Program-made: the position numbers and the translations under genes
Origin: Actinomadura latina NBRC 106108
GTDB lineage: Bacteria > Actinomycetota > Actinomycetes > Streptosporangiales > Streptosporangiaceae
Reading direction: 5' to 3'
Length of the DNA stretch: 64,000 nt
Assembly: GCF_001552195.1 (NCBI RefSeq)
Contig: NZ_BCQS01000003.1
Location: 930,001 to 994,000 of the forward strand
In this document: piece by piece, positions 27,321 through 34,585 of the stretch
How the letters are laid out: every line of letters starts with the position of its first letter
How positions within the stretch are numbered: position 1 is the stretch's first letter
The notes under the pieces: generated by a model
Seen by the model: the letters and a program-made list of their open reading frames with translations, nothing else
The model's database searches: none
Told to the model about the DNA's origin: nothing

Positions 27321-28595
27321 GTGGACGCCATTGACGTCATCCGCGCCAAGCGCGACGGCGGCGTGCTGACCCATGACCAGATCGACTGGGCCGTCGACGC
27401 CTACACCCATGGCGCGATCGCCGAGGAGCAGATGTCGGCGCTGGCGATGGCGATCCTGCTGAACGGCATGACCCGGGCCGAGGTGGCGCGCTGGACGGAG
27501 GCGATGATCCGCTCCGGGGAGCGGATGGACTGGTCGTCCCTGGACCGTCCGACCACCGACAAGCACTCGACGGGCGGCGTCGGCGACAAGATCACCCTGC
27601 CGCTCGCGCCGCTGGTGGCAGCGTGCGGCGCGGCCGTCCCGCAGCTTTCCGGGCGCGGCCTCGGCCACACGGGCGGCACCCTCGACAAGCTGGAGTCGAT
27701 CCCGGGCTGGAAGGCGTCGCTGTCGAACGCGGAGATGCTGGACGTCCTGCGTTCGGCGGGCGCGGTGATCTGCGCGGCGGGCAGCGGCCTGGCCCCGGCG
27801 GACCGCAAGCTCTACGCGCTCCGCGACGTGACGGGGACGGTGGAGTCGATCCCGCTGATCGCCTCCTCGATCATGTCGAAGAAGATCGCGGAAGGCACGG
27901 GGGCGCTGGTGCTGGACGTCAAGGTCGGCTCGGGCGCGTTCATGAAGACCGTGGAGAACGCCCGCGAACTGGCCGAGACGATGGTCGCGATCGGCACCGA
28001 CCACGGGCTGCGCACGGTCGCGCTGCTGACCGCCATGGACCGTCCGCTGGGAAACGCGGTCGGCAACGCCGTCGAGGTCGCGGAGTCGGTCGAGGTGCTG
28101 GCGGGCGGCGGCCCCTCCGACGTGGTCGCACTGACCCTGACCCTGGCCCGCGAGATGCTCGCCGCCGCGGGCATTACGGGCAAGGACCCGGCGGACGCGC
28201 TGAAGGACGGCTCTGCCATGGACGTCTGGCGCCGCATGATCACCGCCCAGGGCGGAGACCCCGACGCGCCGCTGCCGACCGCCCGCGAGACGCAGGTGGT
28301 CACGGCCCCGTCCTCGGGCGTCCTGACCAGCCTGGACGCCTACGGAGTCGGCGTGGCAGCCTGGCGCCTCGGCGCCGGCCGCGCCCGCAAGGAGGACCCG
28401 GTCTCGTTCGGCGCGGGCGTGATCTGCCACGCCAAGCCCGGGGACACGGTCGAGAAGGGCCAGCCCCTCCTGACCCTCCACACCGACGACGAGACCCGCC
28501 TAGCCCGAGCCCTGGAGTCCCTGGACGGCGCCTACGAGATCGAGGACGGCGGAACCCCGTCCCTGCACCCCCTGATCATCGACCGCATCGCCTGA
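27321..28595 (+). CDS. deoA: Thymidine phosphorylase
   Basis: DeoA cleaves thymidine or deoxyuridine with phosphate to the base and 2-deoxyribose-1-phosphate. The 424-residue protein has the family signature SGRGLGHTGGTLDKLESI near residue 110, the phosphate loop KHSTGGVGDK, and SSIMSKKIAEGTGALVLDVK. The C-terminal pyrimidine phosphorylase domain (RARKEDPVSFGAGVICHAKPG) is complete. GTG 27321 follows GAGAGA. It is the last gene of the nucleoside operon; the next genes are on the other strand. In M. tuberculosis add follows directly, but here it is 20.5 kb away. Confidence 0.97.
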   Translation: MDAIDVIRAKRDGGVLTHDQIDWAVDAYTHGAIAEEQMSALAMAILLNGMTRAEVARWTEAMIRSGERMDWSSLDRPTTDKHSTGGVGDKITLPLAPLVAACGAAVPQLSGRGLGHTGGTLDKLESIPGWKASLSNAEMLDVLRSAGAVICAAGSGLAPADRKLYALRDVTGTVESIPLIASSIMSKKIAEGTGALVLDVKVGSGAFMKTVENARELAETMVAIGTDHGLRTVALLTAMDRPLGNAVGNAVEVAESVEVLAGGGPSDVVALTLTLAREMLAAAGITGKDPADALKDGSAMDVWRRMITAQGGDPDAPLPTARETQVVTAPSSGVLTSLDAYGVGVAAWRLGAGRARKEDPVSFGAGVICHAKPGDTVEKGQPLLTLHTDDETRLARALESLDGAYEIEDGGTPSLHPLIIDRIA

Positions 28596-28659
28596 CGGAC
28601 CAGCGCAAGCCGCGCCGGAGGCCGGCTCCTGCTGAGGAACGAGCCGATCTCGACGGTGC

Positions 28660-28962
28660 TCACACGTCCTCCAGTTCACGGGCGAGCCGGTCGACGACGT
28701 CGCGGACGTCTCGCACCGGTGCGATCAGCCGTCCGTCCGCCCAGGTGAACCACCACCCGGACCGGAGGTAGTCGCACCCGACCTCGACCGTCCTCCCCGA
28801 CCGTCCGACCACGCTCACCCACGCGACACCCCGCCGCTCAACCACATCGCACGCGAGCTTCCGCCGTGCTGCGACGGCGCCCTGCAAGGTCTCCAGGTGT
28901 GAGCGCCGGTCGTTGCGCATCGTGGTAAGGACGCCGGTCGTGCTGTGCTTCCCCGCAGCCAT
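28660..28962 (-). CDS. Small hypothetical protein
   Basis: A 100-residue protein with a basic N-terminal half (MRNDRRSHLETLQGAVAARR) and a compact C-terminal part that includes VEVGCDYLRSGWWFTWADG and ends in DVVDRLARELEDV. ATG 28962 follows GAGGAGATGGAG, a good site. I recognise no named domain. The gene lies with its leftward neighbour at 29069 upstream of an XRE/DUF397 cluster; small genes of this look are common companions of such clusters in Actinomadura-like genomes (recollection, not tested). Confidence 0.65.
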   Translation of the reverse strand: MAAGKHSTTGVLTTMRNDRRSHLETLQGAVAARRKLACDVVERRGVAWVSVVGRSGRTVEVGCDYLRSGWWFTWADGRLIAPVRDVRDVVDRLARELEDV

Positions 28963-28985
28963 GACTCCATCTCCTCTCGTGGGAC

Positions 28986-29027
28986 GGCGCGGCCGGTGGG
29001 CCCGGGGGGACGTCCACCGGCCGCGCC
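28986..29027 (-). terminator. Hairpin between two leftward small genes
   Basis: A perfect 14-bp stem pairs 28986-28999 with 29014-29027 around a 14-nt loop. It lies after the stop of the gene at 29069-29296 and before the start of the one at 28962, so it probably ends the first transcript. Confidence 0.65.
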
Positions 29028-29068
29028 GCGTTCGTGAGGCGGTGGCGCACCCGCCACCGCCACGCGCA

Positions 29069-29296
29069 TCAGCGGTTCCGGACCTGCGCCTGCTCGGCCT
29101 GCCGCAGCAGCGCCTTCCGCAGCAGGGGCGCGGTGGGGAACATCAGCGTCGGCTCGACGCCCACCCGGGGGTCGTGCAAGCTGGCGACCCACTCGCCCAG
29201 CCGGCCGTCCTGCTTCACGGCGCGCCAGATCCGCCACCCGCCGAAGTCGCCCCGCAGCCGCTCCAACTCCCGCTCATCCCGCTCTCGCACGTCCAT
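29069..29296 (-). CDS. Small hypothetical protein divergent from XRE gene
   Basis: A 75-residue charged protein (MDVRERDERELERLRGDF at the N-terminus; FGGWRIWRAV near residue 20; ending RQAEQAQVRNR). Short proteins with a LRxDFxGW-type segment are frequent divergent neighbours of XRE/DUF397 loci in actinomycetes, from memory. No enzymatic motif or membrane span is visible. Its promoter must share the 150-bp gap with the XRE gene, which contains a GTGTGA-N6-TCACAC palindrome. Confidence 0.6.
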   Translation of the reverse strand: MDVRERDERELERLRGDFGGWRIWRAVKQDGRLGEWVASLHDPRVGVEPTLMFPTAPLLRKALLRQAEQAQVRNR

Positions 29297-29330
29297 CCCG
29301 AACCCTCTGATCGCTCGCCTTGACCGATTG

Positions 29331-29348
29331 GTGTGACCATCTTCACAC
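29331..29348. promoter_or_regulatory. Inverted repeat GTGTGA-N6-TCACAC before the XRE gene
   Basis: Half-sites at 29331-29336 and 29343-29348 are perfectly complementary. A possible -10 (TACGCT, 29356-29361) lies 18 bp after TGTGAC, so the palindrome would cover the -35 region. Autoregulation by the XRE protein is a plausible inference. Confidence 0.5.
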
Positions 29349-29446
29349 GGTCGGCTACGCTAAGGAATCGATCGCGCACTACCTGCAATGCACCACAGGC
29401 AAGATCGATCGCACCCGCCCCCAGGGTGCAGCCCCCGGAGGTCGAG

Positions 29447-30265
29447 ATGCCCGCGAAGTCAGAGCCCTACGAGGCCCCCGCCATCGTCACGTACGCGAAA
29501 GAACTCGAATGGCGCCGGAAGCAGGCCGGCCTCACCAAGAGGGAACTCGCCGAAAAACTGGGCTTCGCCGACTCATACGTCGGCCAGGTCGAACTCTGCA
29601 AGAACCTGCCGTCCGACGAGTTCACCGCCGCCCTCGACACCTTCTTCAAGACGGACGGCTTGTTCGAGCGCCTTCTGGAACGCATCAACGAAACCCGCCA
29701 CCTCGCCGTCCTGCCGCCGGGCTTCCCGGAATACCTCGGCTATGAAAAGAAGGCCAGCCACCTCCGCGTCTTCAGCGCCAACCTGATCAGCGGCCTCTTC
29801 CAAACCGAGGCGTACGCGACCACGGTGATCAGTTCGCTGATGGGCTCGGCCACCTCGAGAGTCGTCGCTGAGCGTATGGAGCGAAAGTCGATCTTCGATC
29901 GTGACGACCCTCCCCACACCTTCCTCATCTTGGACGAGGGTGTCATCCGCCGAAACGTGGGCGGCAAGGAGGTCATGCGCGAGCAACTCGGCTACCTACT
30001 GGATGTTGGACGGCGAAAAAGGACACAACTGCAGATCGTTCCGTACAGTGCAGGCTTTTATTCTGGGCTGACAGGAAGCTCTATCGTCCTTGGTCTGGAC
30101 GGTGCGCCAGATGTCGCCTATACGGAGTCTTCTGGAGAGGGGATATTCCTGCGCCAGCCCGACAGAGTCGCGCTTCAAGTCGTAAGGTGGGACTTGATCC
30201 AGGGGCACACGCTCTCTGCCGAGGAGTCCTTGGCCATGATCCAATACGCGATGGAGCAGCTATGA
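29447..30265 (+). CDS. XRE-family regulator with DUF5753 domain
   Basis: The 272-residue protein has an N-terminal XRE helix-turn-helix at about residues 14-70 (ELEWRRKQAGLTKRELAEKLGFADSYVGQVE, split here by function: KRELAEKLG then SYVGQVE) and a DUF5753 domain at about 95-265 (SGLFQTEAYA, LDEGVIRRNVGG, LQIVPYSAGFY). In streptomycetes such regulators pair with DUF397 proteins and control development or antibiotics (WhiJ type). ATG 29447 follows GGAGG. The ATG of the first DUF397 gene overlaps its stop. Codon use at the 3' end is less GC-biased than in the backbone, as expected for an accessory locus. Confidence 0.92.
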   Translation: MPAKSEPYEAPAIVTYAKELEWRRKQAGLTKRELAEKLGFADSYVGQVELCKNLPSDEFTAALDTFFKTDGLFERLLERINETRHLAVLPPGFPEYLGYEKKASHLRVFSANLISGLFQTEAYATTVISSLMGSATSRVVAERMERKSIFDRDDPPHTFLILDEGVIRRNVGGKEVMREQLGYLLDVGRRKRTQLQIVPYSAGFYSGLTGSSIVLGLDGAPDVAYTESSGEGIFLRQPDRVALQVVRWDLIQGHTLSAEESLAMIQYAMEQL

Positions 30266-30474
30266 GCACCTCAAAGACGTCGAATGTCCGGTGGCGAAAG
30301 AGCAGCCAAAGCGGTCCTGAGGGCGGCGAGTGCGTAGAGGTCGCGGAGATCGCCTCTGCGGTCGGGGTGCGTGACTCGAAGGACCCAGACGGTCCCATAC
30401 TCACCTTCGGTGTGGCCGAATGGCGGGCGTTCGCGCAGCACGTGAAGGTGCGCAAGTTTGACCTGCAGGGATAG
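30262..30474 (+). CDS. DUF397 protein, first copy
   Basis: A 70-residue protein with the DUF397 pattern: VRWRKSSQSGPEGGECVEVA, then VGVRDSKDPDGPILTF and a terminal EWRAFAQHVK helix. DUF397 proteins are small partners of XRE/DUF5753 regulators, possibly as antagonists. Its ATG overlaps the XRE stop (ATGA), so the pair is co-translated. A second DUF397 gene follows after 2 nt. Confidence 0.92.
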   Translation: MSTSKTSNVRWRKSSQSGPEGGECVEVAEIASAVGVRDSKDPDGPILTFGVAEWRAFAQHVKVRKFDLQG

Positions 30475-30476
30475 CG

Positions 30477-30707
30477 ATGACCGCGTCGGACGTCCGCTGG
30501 CGCACGAGTAGCCACAGCGACCAGCATGGTGGGGAATGCGTGGAGGTCGCGGCGCTTGCTCCTGCGGTTGCGGTGCGGGATTCCAGGGACCCGGAGGGTC
30601 CTCAGCTGGCGTTCGGCGCGGCTGCGTGGTGGGCGTCTGCTCGTCGGGTGAAGGCCAGTGAGGTGTCCTCGCGATCGCGAGGCTCGCGCTTCTCGGTGGC
30701 CGCCTAG
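30477..30707 (+). CDS. DUF397 protein, second copy
   Basis: A 76-residue DUF397 protein: VRWRTSSHSDQHGGECVEVA, AVRDSRDPEGPQLAF and AAWWASARRVK. It is clearly related to the copy just upstream, so a tandem duplication is likely, followed by divergence. It has an extra Ser/Arg-rich tail (SSRSRGSRFSVAA). It begins 2 nt after the first copy's stop and ends overlapping a convergent small gene by 4 bp. Confidence 0.9.
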   Translation: MTASDVRWRTSSHSDQHGGECVEVAALAPAVAVRDSRDPEGPQLAFGAAAWWASARRVKASEVSSRSRGSRFSVAA

Positions 30708-30871
30708 GCCGGGTAGCGGGTGGCCTCGTCGACCTCTGTGCTGCTCGGGTCCGCGATGACCTGGGGCTTCGGCGGAACCTCCTGGCCGGCCACCGTGTCC
30801 TTCAGCGGGATGTGCGGCGGCAGCGTATGCCATCGGTCAGCCGTGTCCTCGTCCCGCTGATCACCACTCAT
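30704..30871 (-). CDS. Short hypothetical protein (55 residues)
   Basis: A short leftward frame from ATG 30871 gives a hydrophilic peptide (begins MSGDQRDEDTADRWHTLPP; ends STEVDEATRYPA). It has no motif I know. GAGGCGG lies about 13 nt upstream, which is far for a ribosome site. The frame stays open to 30958, but the upstream residues look random. It is kept because small acidic proteins of this type often follow DUF397 genes; support is weak. Confidence 0.4.
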   Translation of the reverse strand: MSGDQRDEDTADRWHTLPPHIPLKDTVAGQEVPPKPQVIADPSSTEVDEATRYPA

Positions 30872-31026
30872 ACGACCATCATGCCGCCTCGCGGGCATTT
30901 TGGACATCTCCAGCGGCTCGCGAGTAGCTGGAACTCGCGGCATGGTCGCCCGCGTCATCTGGTGTCCCCGTGCAGGGGGAGCGGTATCGGCGTCCGGCCG
31001 AGGGACGGACGCCGATACCGGTCATG

Positions 31027-31791
31027 TCAGGCCGGTGCCATGGCGCCGCTCAAGTGCCGGGCGAAGAAACGCGCGGCGCTGTCGGCCTCGAACCTGGGCA
31101 TGGCTTTGTGCGCGCCCGCGTTCGCGTGCAGCGTCTTCTCCTTCGAGGCGAAGGCGTCGAACAACGCGAGGCCGGATTGGCGCGGGATGTGCTCGTCGTC
31201 CCACTGGAGCGCGAACTCGACCGGAACGGTGATGCGGCTCGCCACCTCGGCCAGGTACTCGTTGTGCCAGAAGAGGCCGAACGCCGCGGCGGTGATTCTG
31301 GAGTCGGCCGCCGTCAGCGGCATGCCGATCGCGGTGCCCATGTTGATGCCGTAGTAGCCGACCGGGCCTTCGTCGCCGATCTCGGGCAGCTGCTGGAGGG
31401 CGTCCAGGGTCGCCTGCCATTCCGGCAGGGCGCGCTCCGCCAGATGCAGGTTGTAGGGGACGACGATCGGGCCGACGGGCTCGCCCGAGGCCATCGCCCG
31501 CTGCATCGCGGCGATCTCTCGCTCGTCGGTCGCCGTGCGCGGCCGGTCGCCGTGGCCGGGCGCGTCGATGGCCGCGACGTTGAAACCGCAGCGGGTGACG
31601 AGGAGGTGTGCGCGCCCGGCCGTCGGCGGGGCCTTGCTGTCGCGGCCGCCGCCGTGCCCCAGCAGGACGAGGGGGGCGCGGTCGCCGCCGGAAGCGGGCG
31701 TCCAGAGCATGCCGGGGATCTCGCCCACGGCGAATTCGCGTTCGAGGACACCGCTGGACGATGTCTCCGCAGTGAAACGCACAGAGTGCAT
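31027..31791 (-). CDS. Alpha/beta hydrolase with Asn at the nucleophile position
   Basis: A 254-residue protein with the alpha/beta hydrolase layout of the dienelactone-hydrolase-like group: oxyanion loop VLLGHGGGRDSK near residue 43, IDAPGHGDR near 75, nucleophile elbow GYYGINMGTAIG near 150, the acid in QWDDEH near 198 and His228 in NAGAHKA. The elbow should be G-x-S/C-x-G, but residue 150 is Asn (codon AAC; one base from AGC Ser). Either the protein is catalytically inactive or it works differently. It has no signal peptide. A 14-codon ORF with an excellent ribosome site lies 64 nt upstream on the same strand. RBS for this gene is weak (AAAGG). Confidence 0.85.
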   Translation of the reverse strand: MHSVRFTAETSSSGVLEREFAVGEIPGMLWTPASGGDRAPLVLLGHGGGRDSKAPPTAGRAHLLVTRCGFNVAAIDAPGHGDRPRTATDEREIAAMQRAMASGEPVGPIVVPYNLHLAERALPEWQATLDALQQLPEIGDEGPVGYYGINMGTAIGMPLTAADSRITAAAFGLFWHNEYLAEVASRITVPVEFALQWDDEHIPRQSGLALFDAFASKEKTLHANAGAHKAMPRFEADSAARFFARHLSGAMAPA

Positions 31792-31855
31792 AGGTTTCGC
31801 CTTTCGGGAGTGCCTTGTTGTTGCGGCGCCCCCGGCGACCCCTACGTCAATCGCC

Positions 31856-31900
31856 CTACCGTGACGACGAGGGGAGCACCCACATCGATACAGCGTTCAT
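31856..31900 (-). CDS. Candidate 14-residue leader peptide upstream of the hydrolase
   Basis: On the minus strand GAGGAGGTGA, close to a perfect anti-16S match, lies 5 nt before ATG 31900. The ORF encodes MNAVSMWVLPSSSR and then TAG. A good promoter precedes it: TTGGGC (31966-31961) and TAACGT (31943-31938) with 17-bp spacing. The hydrolase starts 64 nt downstream. A site this strong on such a short frame argues for translation of a leader; attenuation or coupling is inferred. Confidence 0.5.
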   Translation of the reverse strand: MNAVSMWVLPSSSR

Positions 31901-31937
31901 GGGTCTCACCTCCTCGCGTGATGTCACGGCCTCCGGC

Positions 31938-31966
31938 ACGTTAACACCCGCCCGCGGCCCGCCCAA
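31938..31966 (-). promoter_or_regulatory. Probable promoter for leader peptide and hydrolase
   Basis: Minus-strand -35 TTGGGC and -10 TAACGT are spaced 17 bp. The expected start would be near 31931, giving a short untranslated leader before the strong ribosome site of the 14-codon ORF. Confidence 0.5.
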
Positions 31967-32038
31967 CTTCTTTTTTTCCGCGGCGCGGGCTTCCTCGCCT
32001 GAGAGATGAGTTCGGGCGGCAGGGGGAGTCTGCCTGGT

Positions 32039-32653
32039 ATGACTCGAATCATCGCTGACATCTCGGTGTCCCTGGACGGCTTCGTCACCGGGCCCGACCC
32101 CGGCCCGGACAGCGGTCTGGGCACCGGCGGCGAGGGCCTGCACACCTGGGCGTTCTCCGACGACGCCGACGATCGCCGGATCCTGCGCGAGGCGACCGCC
32201 CGCTCGGGTGCCGTCGTCCTCGGCCGCCGGCTCTTCGACGTGGTCGACGGGCCGGGCGGCTGGGACGACGACGTCGGCTACGGCGCCGGAGAGGTCGGCA
32301 AGCCCGCGTTCTTCGTCGTGACGAGCACGCGACCGGCCTCGGTCCGGCTCACCGGCCTCGACTGGACGTTCGTCACCACCGGCCTGCCGGACGCCATCAC
32401 CGCCGCCCGCGCGCGTGCCGAGGCCGCCTCCTCGGATACCGGCAAGGACCTCGACGTCGTCCTCATGGGCGGTGGCGCCCTGATCCGCTCGGCGTTCGAG
32501 GCCGGGCTGGTCGACGTGCTGTCGCTGCACCTCGCACCCGTCGTCCTGGGCGCCGGGACGCCGCTGTTCACGGGCGGGACGCCGCGCACGCTGGTGCAGC
32601 GGACCGTGACCGCGACATCGACCGCGACGCACCTGACCTACGACGTCCGCTGA
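32039..32653 (+). CDS. Dihydrofolate reductase-like (RibD C-terminal) protein
   Basis: The 204-residue protein belongs to the RibD_C/DHFR-like reductase family: MTRIIADISVSLDGFVTGPD at the start, AVVLGRRLFDVVDGPGGW, VVLMGGGALIRSAFEAGLVD and LHLAPVVLGAGTPLF near the end. Most single-domain members are NADPH reductases of unknown substrate and are not the essential folate enzyme. ATG 32039 is used because MTRI matches the usual start; the frame extends to 32006 without support. It is followed by a pseudogene on the opposite strand. Confidence 0.88.
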   Translation: MTRIIADISVSLDGFVTGPDPGPDSGLGTGGEGLHTWAFSDDADDRRILREATARSGAVVLGRRLFDVVDGPGGWDDDVGYGAGEVGKPAFFVVTSTRPASVRLTGLDWTFVTTGLPDAITAARARAEAASSDTGKDLDVVLMGGGALIRSAFEAGLVDVLSLHLAPVVLGAGTPLFTGGTPRTLVQRTVTATSTATHLTYDVR

Positions 32654-32660
32654 CGACGCC

Positions 32661-33003
32661 TCAGTGCTGGACGCGGACGACGAGTTTGCCTGCGGCGCGG
32701 TTGTGCTCCATGTCGTCGTGGGCCTGCGGCACCTGCTCCAGGCCGTCATAGACGCGGTCCACGGGGAAGCTCAGCCGTCCGGCCTCTCCAACCAGTGGAC
32801 GGTACGGGACTTCTCCCCCAACGAGTACATACCGAGGGCCGCGACCGCCTCAAGGATCTCCTGGAGCTCCCGCCGAAGCAGGCCGTGCCGTGCACGCGCA
32901 CCGCACGCAGGGTGTCGGGCAGAGTCGGCGTGCCGACGAGATCGAGGGCCGCGTCGACGCCGTCCGGATACAGTTCGCGCACCGCGGGCGTCCCGCTGGT
33001 CAT
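32661..33003 (-). pseudogene. Remnant of an NADPH:quinone reductase / zinc-type alcohol dehydrogenase, rearranged
   Basis: Fragments of one MDR-family gene are recognisable in different frames. Minus strand 33003 to 32875 reads MTSGTPAVRELYPDG, then AALDLVGTPTLPDTLR and VHGTACF (nucleotide-binding region). Minus strand 32868 to 32836 reads LQEILEAVAAL in another frame. Minus strand 32785 to 32661 reads GRLSFPVDRVYDGLEQ and AAGKLVVRVQH, the usual C-terminus and stop. The piece expected after the first fragment (WTVRDFSPNEYIP) lies instead on the plus strand at 32796-32834. The N-terminal half is missing; at that end a TnpB transposon end abuts. Deletion plus a local inversion explains the pattern. 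Confidence 0.7.
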
Positions 33004-33010
33004 CCTCGCC

Positions 33011-33110
33011 TCCTGGAACCCGCAAGCCGAGCGGGCAGACGGCGACGAAGCAGGAAACCCAACCGGCGACGGTTGGAATCCCCCGCCTTTAGGCGTGGGG
33101 AGGAAGTCAA
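33011..33110 (+). mobile_element. 3' end of an IS200/IS605-type TnpB element (relic)
   Basis: The plus strand reads PPGTRKPSGQTATKQETQ and ends GIPRL with TAG at 33090-33092, which resembles the variable C-terminal tail of actinobacterial TnpB proteins (KQETQ...GIPxL). It overlaps and is followed by the characteristic right-end sequence GGAATCCCCCGCCTTTAGGC then GTGGGGAGGAAGTCAA (33075-33110), a CCCCGCC/GGCGTGGGG hairpin typical of TnpB transposon ends and of the omega-RNA scaffold. The nuclease body is absent. The pseudogene lies directly to the left, so the element inserted in it and was then mostly deleted. Confidence 0.65.
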
Positions 33111-33159
33111 TCCCGGCTCGCGGCGCGAGTGCGGTCGAGCCGCGAGGAGCGCACCATGT

Positions 33160-33189
33160 TTGCCCGCTGTTCCGGCGCGGCACTAGCTT
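33160..33189 (+). promoter_or_regulatory. Promoter for a leaderless transcript
   Basis: TTGCCC (33160-33165) and TAGCTT (33184-33189) are spaced 18 bp, and the GTG start lies 7 nt after the -10 hexamer. Transcription would begin at or next to the start codon. Confidence 0.5.
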
Positions 33190-33196
33190 TGCCGAA

Positions 33197-33850
33197 GTGG
33201 ATCTGTTCTCACGCTCGTGGACGGCGTTGCGCGCGGCGGTCGGGGAACTCTCCGGCGACGACTGGGAGCGGCCGTCCGGCTGCACCGGCTGGCTCGTCCG
33301 CGACCTGGTGTGCCACCTGGTCATCGACGCCCAGGACGTGCTCATCACGCTGGTCACTCCCGCCGGGGGCGGACCCACCGTGGACTCGGTCACCTACTGG
33401 AAGCTCGTCGAGCCCCCGACCGGCGACGACCCGCTCGACGCCCTGATCCCGCGGCTGGCCGCCGCCTACGGCGACCCGAGCCTGCTCAGGTTCCATTTCG
33501 ACGACGTCGGCTCCGCCGCCGGCCGGGCCGCCGAACTCGCCGACCCCGGCCTCCGCGTCAGCACGCAGGACGAAGTGCTGACCGTCGGCGACTATCTGTC
33601 CGCGTACGTCATGGAATGGACGCTGCACCACCTCGACCTGATCGCGCACCTGTCCTCGGCCGCCGGACCGCCCGCCGAGACCCTCGCGGCCGCGCGAGCA
33701 TCGCTCGAAAAGATCGCAGGAGCGCCGTTCCCAGCCTCCCTCCCCGACACGGACGCGCTGCTGATCGGAACCGGACGCCGTGCCCCGACGGGCGCCGACA
33801 AGGCCGCGCTGGGAGAACTGGCCGCCAAGCTTCCGCTCGTCCTCGGCTGA
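33197..33850 (+). CDS. Maleylpyruvate isomerase / DinB-like N-terminal-domain protein
   Basis: A 217-residue protein with the mycothiol-dependent maleylpyruvate isomerase N-terminal fold: WTALRAAVGELSGDDWERPS, CTGWLVRDLVCHLVIDAQD (a metal-binding His) and MEWTLHHLDLIAHL (second His pair). Proteins of this kind often use mycothiol in detoxification or thiol transfer; the substrate is unknown. GTG 33197 is preferred: it has no ribosome site but directly follows a promoter, which suggests a leaderless message. The open frame continues upstream through the TnpB relic, but that part is not coding. Confidence 0.8.
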   Translation: MDLFSRSWTALRAAVGELSGDDWERPSGCTGWLVRDLVCHLVIDAQDVLITLVTPAGGGPTVDSVTYWKLVEPPTGDDPLDALIPRLAAAYGDPSLLRFHFDDVGSAAGRAAELADPGLRVSTQDEVLTVGDYLSAYVMEWTLHHLDLIAHLSSAAGPPAETLAAARASLEKIAGAPFPASLPDTDALLIGTGRRAPTGADKAALGELAAKLPLVLG

Positions 33851-34585
33851 ACTGCGGGACGTCAACCGGCGAGCGAACACCACACCGCTCGGGCGCTCTC
33901 GCTCTCGATGTGGCGAGCCACCACGAATCCGAGGCCGCGCTGACCAGCCTCAACCTGGCGCCAGCCGCAACCGGCGCCACACCACGGCACAGACGGCTCC
34001 GGCCAAGCGTACAACCGCATCAGGCGATCACTGAAAATCTATGGTGTTCAAGGTAGATATCCGGGGCGGGATGGGGTAGTGTTCCTGTCATCGAAGAGGA
34101 ACAAGTCCAGCAGACGCGGGAGAGGACGAACTGCCCGCACAGATGGATGACGCGGGCCGGGCGTGCCGGGGTCAACGCAGTGGAAGGGACCTCGGCAGCC
34201 GGCCTCGCGGACGGCGGCCAACGGGCCGCCGGCAGTACGACGGCAAGTGGCAACAACGAACAGGTAACGCAGGTAGAGAACACGGAAGGAGGGTCTCGGC
34301 ACCATCGGGATCGCCCGTCGCAGGCAGCTCCAGTCACGCCGCACGGGTACCGCAGCCCCACAGATTGGACGGTGGTTGACGGTCACGTATCCGCGATCCC
34401 CGCGCCCTTGCCGGAACAGGCCGGCGCGGAAGACAACCGGCCGCAGCGCCGGATAGATGGTGTTGTACCTCATGGCCCCGGCGCCGCTCTTCGGCGCCGG
34501 GGCCTCGTCGTTCACCCCGAACGCATCCGGCACCGGCCCAAGAGCACTCCACGCAGGTGCACCAGACGACAGTACGGAAGGTTTT
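33851..34585. other. 735-bp region without a clear gene; long leader with strong hairpin
   Basis: The gap before the MerR gene holds no frame with clear coding bias. A perfect 12-bp stem pairs GGCCCCGGCGCC (34474-34485) with GGCGCCGGGGCC (34493-34504). A possible -10 (TAGTGT, 34077-34082) lies near the left end, so the transcript could have a leader of about 500 nt. I recognise no known RNA family in it. Confidence 0.5.

Noticed and set aside
32746..33393. A 215-codon minus-strand frame covering part of the pseudogene
   Set aside because: Only the stretch ending VHGTACF matches the reductase; the rest is antisense to the maleylpyruvate-isomerase-like gene or out of frame.
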